NCBI RefSeq assembly: GCF_021729015.1
Contig: NZ_JAJQQZ010000001.1
Location: forward strand, 1-64,000
Length of the DNA: 64,000 bases
Origin: Halobacterium rubrum
Lineage (GTDB): Archaea; Halobacteriota; Halobacteria; Halobacteriales; Halobacteriaceae
Reading direction: 5' to 3'
Shown: positions 52,994 to 61,572 of the stretch, piece after piece
Numbering within the stretch: the first letter of the stretch is position 1
Layout: each line of letters starts with the position of its first letter
Notes under the pieces: model-generated
The model's input: the letters and a program-made list of their open reading frames with translations, nothing else
Told to the model about the DNA's origin: nothing
Database searches by the model: none
Translations under genes and position numbers: made by a program

Positions 52994-53542
52994 ATGAGCA
53001 CCCAGAAGAACGTACTCGCGACCGCCGGCGAGGTCAAAGGGTCCGACGCGCTGCGGATGGACGCCGAGCGAGCCGAACAGGTCGTCGACGCGCTGAACGC
53101 CGACCTCGCGGACGCCTACGTCCTCTACCACCAGCTGAAGAAGCACCACTGGAACGTCGAGGGCGCCGAGTTCCGCGACCTCCACCTGTTCCTCGGCGAC
53201 GCCGCCGGAACGGTCGAGGAGATCACGGACGAGCTCGCGGAGCGCGTGCAGGCGCTGGGCGGCGTGCCCCACGCAAGCGCCGCGACGCTCCAGTCCGAGG
53301 CGTCCGTCGAGCCCGAAGACGAGGACGTCTACGACATCCGGACGTCGCTGGCCAACGACATGGAGATGTACGGGGACGTCATCGAAGCGACCCGCGAGCA
53401 CGTCGAGCTGGCGGAGAACCTCGGCGACCACGCGACTGCCCAGCTGCTCCGCGAGGGGCTCGTCGAGCTCGAGGACGACGCCCACCACATCGAGCACTAC
53501 CTGGAGGACGACACGCTCGTCACCCAGGGCACGATGGAGTAG
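52994..53542 (+). CDS. dpsA: DNA-protecting ferritin-like protein DpsA
   Basis: A 182-residue protein matching halobacterial DpsA in length and sequence. The ferroxidase residues lie in LYHQLKKHHWNVEGAEF, FLGDAAGTVEEITDELAERV, and the late ELEDDAHHIEHYLED. It stores iron as ferric oxide in a 12-subunit shell and protects DNA against peroxide. The transcript should be leaderless from TATA 52961-52970. A T-run follows the stop. Confidence 0.96.
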   Translation: MSTQKNVLATAGEVKGSDALRMDAERAEQVVDALNADLADAYVLYHQLKKHHWNVEGAEFRDLHLFLGDAAGTVEEITDELAERVQALGGVPHASAATLQSEASVEPEDEDVYDIRTSLANDMEMYGDVIEATREHVELAENLGDHATAQLLREGLVELEDDAHHIEHYLEDDTLVTQGTME

Positions 53543-53569
53543 GGCCGCGAGTCCGCGGGGAGAATCTAC

Positions 53570-53580
53570 CGCTGTTTTTC
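53570..53580 (+). terminator. T-rich terminator after dpsA
   Basis: ctgtttttcg (TTTTT at 53574-53578) lies 30 bases after the dpsA stop and just before the convergent small gene. A T-run is the usual archaeal terminator. Confidence 0.5.
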
Positions 53581-53582
53581 GA

Positions 53583-53717
53583 CTAGCGTTCGACGTCGAC
53601 CGTGAGGTCCGTGGAGAGCCAGCCGTCCGGGTTGCCGTCCTCGGTGAACACGGTTCTGTCCGGGGAGGAGCGCAGCGCCGTGACGCCGTCCTCGTCGTCG
53701 TCCTGCGCGAGTGCCAT
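53583..53717 (-). CDS. DUF7331-like small acidic protein
   Basis: A 44-residue ORF, MALAQDDDEDGVTALRSSPD then RTVFTEDGNPDGWLSTD, of the kind conserved in haloarchaea (acidic start, then a DxxxPxxW-xxSD pattern). A TATA-like CATAAG (minus strand, near 53743-53748) lies about 28 bp before the ATG. Function unknown. Confidence 0.6.
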   Translation of the reverse strand: MALAQDDDEDGVTALRSSPDRTVFTEDGNPDGWLSTDLTVDVER

Positions 53718-53859
53718 TACTGCCTCGTAGGCGGCGAGGGTGGCTTATGTGTTTTGGTCGGCCTAAACCGTCGGGACTACGCCCGGGTACCGGTGATTGT
53801 TACCGGCACCCACATTTAAGACCAGTAACTTCGAACCGAACTCGTGTAGGTTACAAAAC

Positions 53860-54084
53860 ATGGTGGCGGACATCGACACAAGCCTGCTCGGACGGGACGT
53901 ATCGTTCACGCTGGCCGAACCGTGGCTGGCGTACTGGCTCGTCGTCATGCGGTTCGCCGTCGGGTGGTGGCTGCTGCACGCCGGCATGGACAAGCTGTTC
54001 AACTGGCCGTTCGACGCCAGCTGGTTCGTCGGCGGCGCCGCCGCCCCTCCCGAGGCGGAGGTTTATACGGCGTGCCGGTCATAA
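53860..54084 (+). pseudogene. Truncated DoxX-like membrane protein
   Basis: A 74-residue ORF matching only the first third of DoxX-family membrane proteins: SFTLAEPWLAYWLVVMRFAV, then WWLLHAGMDKLFNWPFDASW. The DoxX motif FHAG-DK and FDASWF is intact, but after PPEAEVYTACRS the ORF stops and the promoter of the next gene begins. It keeps a good promoter (acatttaag near 53811-53819). Probably a deletion remnant. Confidence 0.7.
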
Positions 54085-54095
54085 CCTCGGACAAC

Positions 54096-56387
54096 GTGGC
54101 CGCCAGCGACGCCGACTACATGCAGTTCTTCCCGAAGCCGTCGCCGTACGACAACCAGCGGGCGGCGATGGACGAGATCCGGGACGCGCTCGACGGCGGC
54201 CGAGACGTTCTCTTCGAGGGCGCCTGCGGGACGGGCAAGACGCTCGCGGCGCTCGCGCCGGCCCTGGCGCACGCACAGGCCGAGGACAAGACCGTCGTCA
54301 TCACGACGAACGTCCACCAGCAGATGCGCCAGTTCGTCCGGGAGGCCCGCGAGATCCACGACGCCGAGCCCATCCGTGCGGTCGTGTTCAAGGGCAAGGG
54401 GTCGATGTGCCACATCGACGTCGACTACGAGGAGTGCCAGGTGCTCCGGGACAACACCCACGAGCTCGTGGACGCCGAGCGCGACAAGCGCCAGCTGGAG
54501 GAACGCCAGCGCGCGCTCCTCGACGAGGCGCAGGCCGGCGACAGCGAGGCCGCCGACGCCCGGCAGGCCGTGATGGACGAACTCGAAGCCGTCGAGGACG
54601 AGCTCGACGACCTCGAGGACGGCAACGTCTGCGAGCGCTACTACGAGAACCTCGTCGGGGACAACGACGAGTTCTACCAGTGGCTGTACGACGGCGTCCG
54701 GACGCCCGAGGACATCTACGACTACGCCGAGGAGGCGGGGCTGTGCGGGTACGAACTCCTCAAGGACGGCATCGAGGGCGTCGACCTCGCGGTCTGCAAC
54801 TACCACCACCTGCTGGACCCCGGGATTCGCGCGCAGTTCTTCCGCTGGCTCGGCCGCGACCCCGAGGACGTCGTGGTGGTCTTCGACGAGGCGCACAACG
54901 TCGAGGACGCCGCCCGCGACCACGCCGCCGAGACGCTCACCGAGCACACTCTGGACAGCGCGCTCGACGAACTCGAGGAGACGAGCGACCCCCGGGCGGA
55001 GGCGGCCGAGCGCGTGCTCGGGGCGTTCCGGGACGCGCTCGTCGAGACCTGCGAGGACTCCTTCGGGCCGGGCGGGAAGGGGCCGACGCGCGCGAAGTCC
55101 GAGGTCGGCTCCAACTGGGAGGACGTCCCCGTGGCGAACGACGACCGGCGGGACGACCTCACACTCTCCTTTCTCCAGTCGTACACCGGCCCGGGCATCA
55201 ACGAGGACGTCACCGACGCGCTCGGGCTCGGCGACTATCTGGACGAGGAGTACGAGGACGCCTACCGGAACGGCGACGCGACGACCCGCCGTGACTGCCA
55301 CGTGCTCGCCGCCGCCGAGTTCGTGGAGGCGTACGTCGAGCGCGGCGGCGAGTTCGGCCAGTACCCGACGGCGGCGGTGCGCCGCGACGACCGCACCGGC
55401 GACGTGTACGGTCGCGCGGAGCTGTACACCTGCATCCCCCGGGAGGTGACGACGGACCTCTTCGACGCCGTGCACGCGAGCGTCCTGATGAGTGCGACGC
55501 TCCGTCCGTTCGACGTCGTCGGCGACGTGCTGGGGCTGGAGGACCCAGTCGAGCTGGCGTTCGGCCTCCAGTTCCCCGAACAGCGCAGGCGGACGTTCGC
55601 CGTCGACACCGAGCCGCTGTTCTCCTCGAACCGCGAGGACCCCGCGACCCAGCAGGCGGTCGCCGACGCGCTCAGGGACGCGATGCGGTTCACGCCCGGG
55701 AACTGCCTGTTCTTCTTCCCGAGCTACGCCGAGGCCGAACGCTACCACGACTTGGTGGGCGAGGCGCCACGCGCCTCGGAATCGTCGAGCGGGCGGGGCC
55801 CGCGAGACGGCGGCGTCGACGGCAACACCCGCTACCTCGACGAGCCCGGCGTGGCGGCCGAGGACCTCCGCCAGGAGTTCGTCGCCGACCGCAGCGGCGC
55901 GCTGTTCACGTCGCTGTGGGGGACGCTCGCCGAGGGCGTGAGCTTCGACGGCGACGACGCCCGCACCGTCGCGGTCGTCGGCGTCCCCTACCCCCACCTC
56001 GACGCCCGGGCCGAGGCAGTCCAGGACGCCTACGCGACGGCGTTCGCCGACCGCGACGAGAAGGGCGGCGACGGCGGTGGCCGGCGTCGCCGGGGCAGCG
56101 GGGACGCCGGCTGGCGGTACGCCGTCGAGATTCCGACCGTGCGCAAGACCCGGCAGGCGATGGGCCGCGTCATCCGCTCCCCCGAGGACTTCGGCGTCCG
56201 GATGCTCGTCGACCGCCGGTACACGGCCGCCAGCCGCACCGGGATGCGGAAGTACTCCGTGAACGCGACGTTCCCGCCCGAGGAGCGCGCCGAGATGGTC
56301 GACGTCGACCCGGAGAAGCTGCGGTTCTCGCTGTTGAACTTCTACGGTGACATGGAGGCCTACGACGGCGACCCGCCGTCGCCCTGA
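54096..56387 (+). CDS. XPD/Rad3-like DNA helicase (copy 2)
   Basis: A 763-residue DEAD_2 helicase. Walker A is EGACGTGKT (about residues 40-48); the four-cysteine Fe-S region includes SMCHIDVDYEECQVL, GNVCERYYEN and GLCGYELL; the DEAH box is VVVFDEAHNVEDAARDHA (about residue 264). Later motifs are LMSATLRPFD, FFFPSYAEAERY and RQAMGRVIRSPEDFG. Residues about 556-571 are a coding palindromic repeat like that in helicase 1. GTG 54096 follows a gtttatacgg TATA by about 30 bp. Inferred role: repair or replication helicase. Confidence 0.92.
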   Translation: MAASDADYMQFFPKPSPYDNQRAAMDEIRDALDGGRDVLFEGACGTGKTLAALAPALAHAQAEDKTVVITTNVHQQMRQFVREAREIHDAEPIRAVVFKGKGSMCHIDVDYEECQVLRDNTHELVDAERDKRQLEERQRALLDEAQAGDSEAADARQAVMDELEAVEDELDDLEDGNVCERYYENLVGDNDEFYQWLYDGVRTPEDIYDYAEEAGLCGYELLKDGIEGVDLAVCNYHHLLDPGIRAQFFRWLGRDPEDVVVVFDEAHNVEDAARDHAAETLTEHTLDSALDELEETSDPRAEAAERVLGAFRDALVETCEDSFGPGGKGPTRAKSEVGSNWEDVPVANDDRRDDLTLSFLQSYTGPGINEDVTDALGLGDYLDEEYEDAYRNGDATTRRDCHVLAAAEFVEAYVERGGEFGQYPTAAVRRDDRTGDVYGRAELYTCIPREVTTDLFDAVHASVLMSATLRPFDVVGDVLGLEDPVELAFGLQFPEQRRRTFAVDTEPLFSSNREDPATQQAVADALRDAMRFTPGNCLFFFPSYAEAERYHDLVGEAPRASESSSGRGPRDGGVDGNTRYLDEPGVAAEDLRQEFVADRSGALFTSLWGTLAEGVSFDGDDARTVAVVGVPYPHLDARAEAVQDAYATAFADRDEKGGDGGGRRRRGSGDAGWRYAVEIPTVRKTRQAMGRVIRSPEDFGVRMLVDRRYTAASRTGMRKYSVNATFPPEERAEMVDVDPEKLRFSLLNFYGDMEAYDGDPPSP
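55761..55810 (+). repeat. In-frame double-hairpin repeat in XPD-like helicase 2
   Basis: GAGGCGC-CAC-GCGCCTC (55761-55777), linker GGAATCGTCGA, and GCGGGC-GGG-GCCCGC (55789-55803), encoding EAPRASESSSGRGPRDG. It differs from the copy at 27391 by only a few bases although the two helicases are otherwise well diverged. Confidence 0.85.
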
Positions 56388-56449
56388 CTGGCGGCCGCCG
56401 GGCCGGTGCCCCGAGTACGCTTATCAGCCGGCCGCGAGAACGGCGAGCC

Positions 56450-57286
56450 GTGACAGACACTGGATCGGCGGGGACGGCGCTCGTCACGGGCGCGTCCAGC
56501 GGTATCGGCCGAGAGCTCGCGGACGTGATTGCGGCCGACGGCTACGACGTCGTCGTCACCGCGCGACGCGAACAGCGGCTGCGCGAGGTCGCCGACCGCG
56601 TCGAGCGCGAGCACGGCGTCGACGCCACCGTCGTCGCACAGGACCTCGCAGCGGCGGGCGGCGCCCGGGCGCTGTACGACGCCGTCGCGGCCGCCGGCAT
56701 CGAGGCCGTGGACGTGCTCGCGAACAACGCCGGCGTCCCCGTCTACGGGGACTTCACGGAGACCGACTGGGCGGACGAACGCCGGATGCTCCGGCTGAAC
56801 GTCGAGGCCGCGACCGAACTCGCGAAGCTGTACGCTCCAGAGATGGTCGGCCGGGCAGGAAGCAACAGCGGCGGCGGCGGTGGTCCGGACCCGGCCATCC
56901 TGAACACGGCGTCGCTGGCGTCGCTGTTCCCGATTCCGGGGAAGGCGGTGTACGCCGGGTCGAAGGCCTACCTGCTGTCGTTCTCGAGGGCGCTCGCCCA
57001 CGAACTCGAGGACGACGGCGTGACGGTGACGGCCGTGTGTCCGGGCGCCGTCGAGACGGAGTACGCCACCCGGGGGGACGTCGAGGAGAGCGAGACGATG
57101 TCCGGCATCACCAGCGACCCGCGGTCCGTGGCCGAGGCCGCCTGGGCGGGCGTGCGGGACGGCGACCGCATCGTGTTCCCGTCGGCGTTCGCCAGCTACG
57201 GCGGACAGGCGGTACGGGTGCTGCCGCGGAAGGCGGTCACGAAACTCGGCGAGCGCACCGTCGAGGACGGGGCGTCGTGGCTCTGA
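56450..57286 (+). CDS. Short-chain dehydrogenase/reductase
   Basis: A 278-residue classical SDR. The NAD(P) motif TGASSGIGRELA is near residues 13-24, LANNAGVPVYGDF is the NNAG motif, and YAGSKAYL has the Tyr-x3-Lys pair. The catalytic serine region (ILNTASLASLFPIPGK) is preceded by a Gly/Ser insertion, GRAGSNSGGGGGPDP. Substrate unknown. GTG 56450 lies about 30 bp after cgcttatc. Confidence 0.9.
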   Translation: MTDTGSAGTALVTGASSGIGRELADVIAADGYDVVVTARREQRLREVADRVEREHGVDATVVAQDLAAAGGARALYDAVAAAGIEAVDVLANNAGVPVYGDFTETDWADERRMLRLNVEAATELAKLYAPEMVGRAGSNSGGGGGPDPAILNTASLASLFPIPGKAVYAGSKAYLLSFSRALAHELEDDGVTVTAVCPGAVETEYATRGDVEESETMSGITSDPRSVAEAAWAGVRDGDRIVFPSAFASYGGQAVRVLPRKAVTKLGERTVEDGASWL

Positions 57287-57316
57287 ACGGGGCCGAACCC
57301 GCAGCCGGCACCACTG

Positions 57317-57844
57317 TCACGCCGGCAGCGAGAGCGTGTCGACGCGCTCGCCGTACTCGGCGTCGTAGAGGTAGAGTTCGTCGATGGTCCACGTGACGGG
57401 GCCGACCTGGCGGCCGTCGATGGCGTCGACGGCGCGTCGGCCCTGGAAGCCGCTGGCGTCCCGCGCGAGCGTAACGTGGGGGTCGTAGTCGTCGCCGCCC
57501 TCCATCACGGGGACGGGGTCGAACACCGAGCAGAGCCGCTCGTGGAGGCGGTGGATGCCGGGGCTCTCGACGGCGAGGTAGACGACCGGGCTGGAGCCGT
57601 TCGGGGGGTTCTCGAAGGTGTCGACTTCCGAGACGCGTGCTTCGACGACGGGCGCGCCGTCGAGGGCGTCCTGGGCGGTCTGCCACGCCGTCCGCAGTTC
57701 CTTGCGGTCGTCGGCGGGCACGCGCTTGACGAGCAGCGTCTGCTCGTGGCGCTGCCGGACCCGGTCGAACTCGGTGAGCGCGGGCCGGAGGTCGGCGGCG
57801 ACCTCGTTCACGGCCGCCGGAACCGGCGCGTTCACGCTGTACAC
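57317..57844 (-). CDS. 2'-5' RNA ligase-like (2H) protein
   Basis: A 175-residue protein of the 2H superfamily. The second HxT motif is clear in DPHVTLARDAS; the first is irregular (RHEQTLLVKRVP, H-x2-T). It may cleave or ligate cyclic-phosphate RNA ends. GTG 57844 (VYSVNAPVP) is the family-like start. Separate from the thpR gene at 35823, to which it is only distantly similar. The next gene upstream ends 45 bp away. Confidence 0.78.
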   Translation of the reverse strand: MYSVNAPVPAAVNEVAADLRPALTEFDRVRQRHEQTLLVKRVPADDRKELRTAWQTAQDALDGAPVVEARVSEVDTFENPPNGSSPVVYLAVESPGIHRLHERLCSVFDPVPVMEGGDDYDPHVTLARDASGFQGRRAVDAIDGRQVGPVTWTIDELYLYDAEYGERVDTLSLPA

Positions 57845-57888
57845 GCCCGTCTGTCGGGCGCGGAGCGTGAAAGCCCTGACGTTGTGGC

Positions 57889-58083
57889 CTAGATCTCGTC
57901 GAGCAGCCACAGGACGATGAGCGCGACGACCACCAGTCCGATGAACGGCCGCGCGATGCCGAGGACCGCGGCGAGCGCGCCGACGAACGCCTCGAGGACT
58001 TCGAGTGCCAGCCACACGACGACCAGCACGAGGACGAGTTTCAGCAGGCTGTCCGTGTCGAGTGCGCCGCGTGCCCGTGACAT
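57889..58083 (-). CDS. Small two-span membrane protein
   Basis: A 64-residue protein: MSRARGALDTDSLLKLVLVL then the rest of one hydrophobic segment, a loop containing VGALAAVLGIARPF, and a second span ending LIVLWLLDEI. ATG 58083 is preferred over an earlier TTG. Small proteins of this kind (DUF7554-like) occur in many haloarchaea. Function unknown. Confidence 0.65.
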   Translation of the reverse strand: MSRARGALDTDSLLKLVLVLVVVWLALEVLEAFVGALAAVLGIARPFIGLVVVALIVLWLLDEI

Positions 58084-58182
58084 GGCCACCGGTTGCCACA
58101 CGACGGACAATAGCCTGCTGGCCATCGTGTGACACCGTGGCAGGCAACGCTTAAGCCAGTGCGTGCATTTCTCGCAGGTACG
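58084..58182 (+). promoter_or_regulatory. argG leader promoter
   Basis: TATA-like cgcttaagcc (58149-58158) lies about 30 bp before the ATG of an Arg-rich leader ORF. It is the only strong AT-rich element upstream of argG and should start RNA near 58180. The promoter of the divergent small membrane gene shares this gap. Confidence 0.55.
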
Positions 58183-58338
58183 ATGACGCCGCCGGCTCCC
58201 ACCAGCGCGCGCTCGCCGCTGTCCACCGGGAGCCGCGCGACCGCCCCACAGCCGGCGGTCGCCGACGACGACCCAGCAGGGCGCTCCGCGGTGGGCGCCG
58301 CCAGCGTGTCGCGACGACGACGACCGGGGTCCCCCTGA
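58183..58338 (+). CDS. Arg-rich leader peptide upstream of argG
   Basis: A 51-codon ORF whose end reads SVSRRRRPGSP: four consecutive Arg codons, all CGA (58312-58323), five codons before the stop. The ATG is about 30 bp after a TATA box, so the message should begin at this ORF. The stop is 86 bases before argG. Within it, ccgccggctccc (58189-58200) can pair with gggagccg (58228-58235) or agccggcgg (58250-58258), not both. The layout fits an arginine-sensing leader peptide; a chance ORF is the alternative. Confidence 0.55.
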   Translation: MTPPAPTSARSPLSTGSRATAPQPAVADDDPAGRSAVGAASVSRRRRPGSP

Positions 58339-58424
58339 CCCCTACTAGCTTCTCTCCCCAGACCCCCCTCGTCGTCCGTCGCACCGCCGTTCGACCGCCA
58401 CGACACGCTACACACACCACCCAC
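58339..58424 (+). promoter_or_regulatory. Pyrimidine-rich spacer before argG
   Basis: A C/T-rich stretch (cccctactagcttctctcccc and following) and then cacacaccacccac immediately before the argG ATG. It is unlikely to fold strongly. It contains actagctt near 58344-58351, too far upstream of the ATG for a leaderless promoter. No Shine-Dalgarno motif is seen. Confidence 0.4.
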
Positions 58425-59678
58425 ATGCCATCAGGAACCGTCGCGCTCGCCTTCTCGGGCGGGCTCGACACGACAGTCTGCGTCCCGCTGCTGAAAGAAG
58501 AGTACGGCTACGACGACGTCGTCGGCGTCACCGTCGACGTCGGCCAGCCCGACTCGGAGTTCGCCGAAGCCCACGAGACCGCCGAGGCGCTCGGCGTCGA
58601 GCACCACGTCGTCGACGCGAAGGCCGAGTTCGCCGACCTGTGTTTCGACGCCGTGCAGGCCGGCGCGACCTACCAGGGCTACCCGCTGGGCACCGCCCTC
58701 GCGCGCCCGGTCATCGCCGAGGCCATCCTCGACGTCGCCGAAAGCGAGGGCTGTACGGCGCTCGCGCACGGCTGCACGGGGAAGGGCAACGACCAGTTGC
58801 GCTTCGAGGCCGTCTGGCGCGCCAGCGACCTCGACGTGCTCGCGCCGGTCCGCGAACTCGGGCTGACCCGCGAGTGGGAGATCGACTACGCCGACGAGAA
58901 GGGGCTGCCCGTCGAGGCCGGCAACGAGGGCGAGTGGAGCATCGACACGAACCTCTGGAGCCGCTCGATCGAGGGCGGCCAGCTCGAGGACCCGGGCTAC
59001 CAGCCCCCCGAGGACATCTACGACTGGACCGACGCGCCGAGTGACGAGACCGAGACCGTCGACATCACGTTCGAGGCCGGTGAGCCGGTCGCCGTCGACG
59101 GGTCGGCGATGGAGCCGGTGCCCCTCATCGAGTACCTGAACGACCTCGCCGGGAGCTACGGCGTCGGCCGCACGGACATGATGGAGGACCGCATGCTCGG
59201 GCTGAAGGTCCGCGAGAACTACGAGCACCCGGCCGCGACCACGCTCCTCGCGGCACACGAGGCACTGGAAGGGCTCGTCCTGACGAAAGACGAGCGCGAC
59301 TTCACCGAGGACGTGAGCCAGCAGTGGGCCCAGAAGGCCTACGAGGGGCTCGTCGACCACCCGCTGATGGACGCCCTGAACGGCTACTTCGCCGAGACCC
59401 AGTCGAAGGTCACCGGCACGGTCACCATCAAGTTCGAGGGCGGGCAGGCCCGTCCGGTCGCCCGCGAGAGCGAACACGCCGTCTACTCGGCGGCCGCCGC
59501 CTCCTTCGACACGGAGACCGTGAACGGCATCGAGCAGGCCGACGCCACCGGCGTCGCGAAGTACCACGGCTTCCAGTCCCGTCTGGCGAACGCCAGCAAG
59601 CCCGAACTGAAGACCGACGGCGGCCCGGGCGGTGAGGCGGGCGCTGGAGTAACCGAGGACGGGGCGAGCGACGAATGA
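58425..59678 (+). CDS. argG: Argininosuccinate synthase
   Basis: A 417-residue enzyme joining citrulline and aspartate with ATP in the last steps of arginine synthesis. The PP-loop is ALAFSGGLDTTVCVPLLKEE near the start. Other marks are YPLGTALARPVIAE, LAHGCTGKGNDQLRFE, WSIDTNLWSRSIEGG and MMEDRMLGLKVREN. Its last four bases overlap the argH ATG, so translation is coupled. Confidence 0.97.
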   Translation: MPSGTVALAFSGGLDTTVCVPLLKEEYGYDDVVGVTVDVGQPDSEFAEAHETAEALGVEHHVVDAKAEFADLCFDAVQAGATYQGYPLGTALARPVIAEAILDVAESEGCTALAHGCTGKGNDQLRFEAVWRASDLDVLAPVRELGLTREWEIDYADEKGLPVEAGNEGEWSIDTNLWSRSIEGGQLEDPGYQPPEDIYDWTDAPSDETETVDITFEAGEPVAVDGSAMEPVPLIEYLNDLAGSYGVGRTDMMEDRMLGLKVRENYEHPAATTLLAAHEALEGLVLTKDERDFTEDVSQQWAQKAYEGLVDHPLMDALNGYFAETQSKVTGTVTIKFEGGQARPVARESEHAVYSAAAASFDTETVNGIEQADATGVAKYHGFQSRLANASKPELKTDGGPGGEAGAGVTEDGASDE

Positions 59679-61183
59679 GCGGCGGGGGAGAGGGCGACGC
59701 AGCGGGCGGCGACGCCGGCGACAGCGATGGCGCCGACGACCACAGCGGCGACACGGTGGTCCGCCGCGACCGTTTCAGCGGCGGCCCCGCGCGCTCGTTC
59801 CTCTCCTCGATGGACGCCGACGGCCGCATCTTCGCCGCCGACCTCGCGGTGGACCGCGCGCACGTCGTGATGCTCGCCGAGCAGGGAATCGTCGACGACG
59901 ACGAGGCCGCGACCATCCTGGACGCGCTCGCCGACGTCGAGCAGGCGGGCTTCGACGCCCTGCCCGACGGCGAGGACGTCCACGAGGCCATCGAGACAGC
60001 CGTCGTGGACCAGGTGGGCAGCGTCGGCGGGAAGATGCACACCGCGCGCTCCCGCAACGACGAGGTCGCGGCCTGCATCCGGTACCGCCTGCGCGAGGAC
60101 CTGCTGGACGCAGTCGAGGCGGTGCTGGCGCTGCGCGGCGCGCTCGCCGACGTGGCCGAGGCGGAGGCCGACACCGTGATGCCCGGGTTCACGCACCTCC
60201 AGCCCGCCCAGCCCACGACCGTCGCGCACTGGGCGCTCTCCTACGAGGGGACGCTCGCCCGCGACACCGGCCGGCTGCTGGACGCCTACGACCGCGTCGA
60301 CGAGTCGCCGCTCGGCGCGGCGGCGTTCGCCGGCACCACGTTCGACGTGGACCGCGAGCGCACGGCCGACCTGCTGGGGTTCGACGGCGTCGTGACGAAC
60401 GCGACCGACGCCGCCGCGAGCCGCGACTTCCTGCTGGAGGCCGTGGCCGCGCTGTCGTCGGTCGCCGTGACGTGCTCGGGGCTGGCCGAGGACGTGGTGT
60501 TCTTCGCCAACCGGGGGTTCGTCGACGTGAGCGACGACTACGCCTCGACGTCCTCCATCATGCCCCAGAAGAAGAACCCGGACACGATGGAGCTGGTGCG
60601 CGCGACCGCCGGCGACGCGCTCGGCGCCTACCAGGGCCTCGCGACGACGCTGAAGGGGCTGCCCCGCGCCTACAACCGCGACCTGCAGCGCGCGACCGGC
60701 CACGCGTGGACGGCCGCCGACAGCGTGACGAGCGCCGTCGAGGTGGCTGCGGGCGCCGTCGCGACGGCCGACTGGCCCGCCGAGGACCTCGAAGCCGCCG
60801 CCGGCGAGGGGTTCTCGACGGCGACGGGCGTCGCGGACGCGCTCGCAGCGGCGGGGCTGCCGTTCCGCACCGCGCACGAAATAGTTGCTCTGGCTGCGGA
60901 GAAAGGTGCCGACCTCGACACCGTCGACACCGCCGCCCAGGAGGTCACGGGCGAGTCGCTGTCGGACCTCGTGGACCCCGAACTCGTGGCCACGGCGCTC
61001 GACCCCGTGGAGAGCGTCGCGCAGCGCGACTCGGTCGGCGGTCCCGCTCCTGCAGCCGTGCAGGCGGCACTGGGCGACGTGCTGGACGGCATCGACGCCG
61101 ACGAGGCGACTGTCGCAGACGAGCGCGAGGCGCTGGCCGACGCCGCCGACGACCTCGCCGCGGAGGTGGCCACGTATGTCTGA
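59675..61183 (+). CDS. argH: Argininosuccinate lyase
   Basis: A 502-residue lyase splitting argininosuccinate to arginine and fumarate. The start is Gly/Asp-rich. Signatures are IETAVVDQVGSVGGKMHTARSRNDEVA in part, GFTHLQPAQPTTVAHW, and the superfamily signature SSIMPQKKNPDTMELVRA with its catalytic Ser. ATG 59675 overlaps argG. Confidence 0.96.
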   Translation: MSGGGEGDAAGGDAGDSDGADDHSGDTVVRRDRFSGGPARSFLSSMDADGRIFAADLAVDRAHVVMLAEQGIVDDDEAATILDALADVEQAGFDALPDGEDVHEAIETAVVDQVGSVGGKMHTARSRNDEVAACIRYRLREDLLDAVEAVLALRGALADVAEAEADTVMPGFTHLQPAQPTTVAHWALSYEGTLARDTGRLLDAYDRVDESPLGAAAFAGTTFDVDRERTADLLGFDGVVTNATDAAASRDFLLEAVAALSSVAVTCSGLAEDVVFFANRGFVDVSDDYASTSSIMPQKKNPDTMELVRATAGDALGAYQGLATTLKGLPRAYNRDLQRATGHAWTAADSVTSAVEVAAGAVATADWPAEDLEAAAGEGFSTATGVADALAAAGLPFRTAHEIVALAAEKGADLDTVDTAAQEVTGESLSDLVDPELVATALDPVESVAQRDSVGGPAPAAVQAALGDVLDGIDADEATVADEREALADAADDLAAEVATYV

Positions 61184-61406
61184 GGCGCTCGGGCTGGCGT
61201 GTTCTCGCGTGTGCCGTGCACCGGCAGCCGCGCGACCGCGACGACCGCCCCGACGAGGGGCAAACAGACACATATCTTACACGACTATCGGTTCCGCTTG
61301 TTCGTCTTCTTCGGCGTTCTCGCTCCGTTAGCTGGCCGTACAGTTATTGTCAGTTTCTAAATAAGTTCGATTAATTTAAGTAGTTAGACGGGGTAGCGAC
61401 GGGTGC
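61184..61406 (+). promoter_or_regulatory. Promoter region of the lysW operon
   Basis: Strongly AT-rich just before lysW: gtttctaaataagttcg and gattaatttaagtag (61354-61384). The TATA-like aatttaag is about 28 bp before the lysW ATG, so the arginine operon starts a new leaderless transcript here. No convincing leader ORF. Confidence 0.65.
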
Positions 61407-61571
61407 ATGACAGCCTGCACCGAGTGCGGGGCCGAGCTATCCCTGCACGACGACCTCGAAGTCGGCGAAATCGTCGACTGCAGTACGTGTGGTACCGAAC
61501 TGGAAGTACTCGAGACCGCTCCCCCGAGCCTCGACCGAGCGCCGGAGCTCGCCGAGGACTGGGGGGAGTGA
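61407..61571 (+). CDS. lysW: Amino-group carrier protein LysW
   Basis: A 54-residue carrier. Four cysteines in CTECG (C4, C7) and CSTCG (C25, C28) bind zinc, and the C-terminal EDWGE ends in the glutamate (E54) whose gamma-carboxyl is linked to the amino group of the substrate during lysine or arginine synthesis. Conserved length and ending make the assignment firm. Its stop is one base before the TTG of argX. Confidence 0.95.
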   Translation: MTACTECGAELSLHDDLEVGEIVDCSTCGTELEVLETAPPSLDRAPELAEDWGE

Positions 61572-61572
61572 G

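Noticed and set aside
61298-61360. TTG ORF with FVFF upstream of lysW, as a third leader peptide
   Set aside because: Start codon and TATA spacing are poor, and the residues do not match the downstream pathway.
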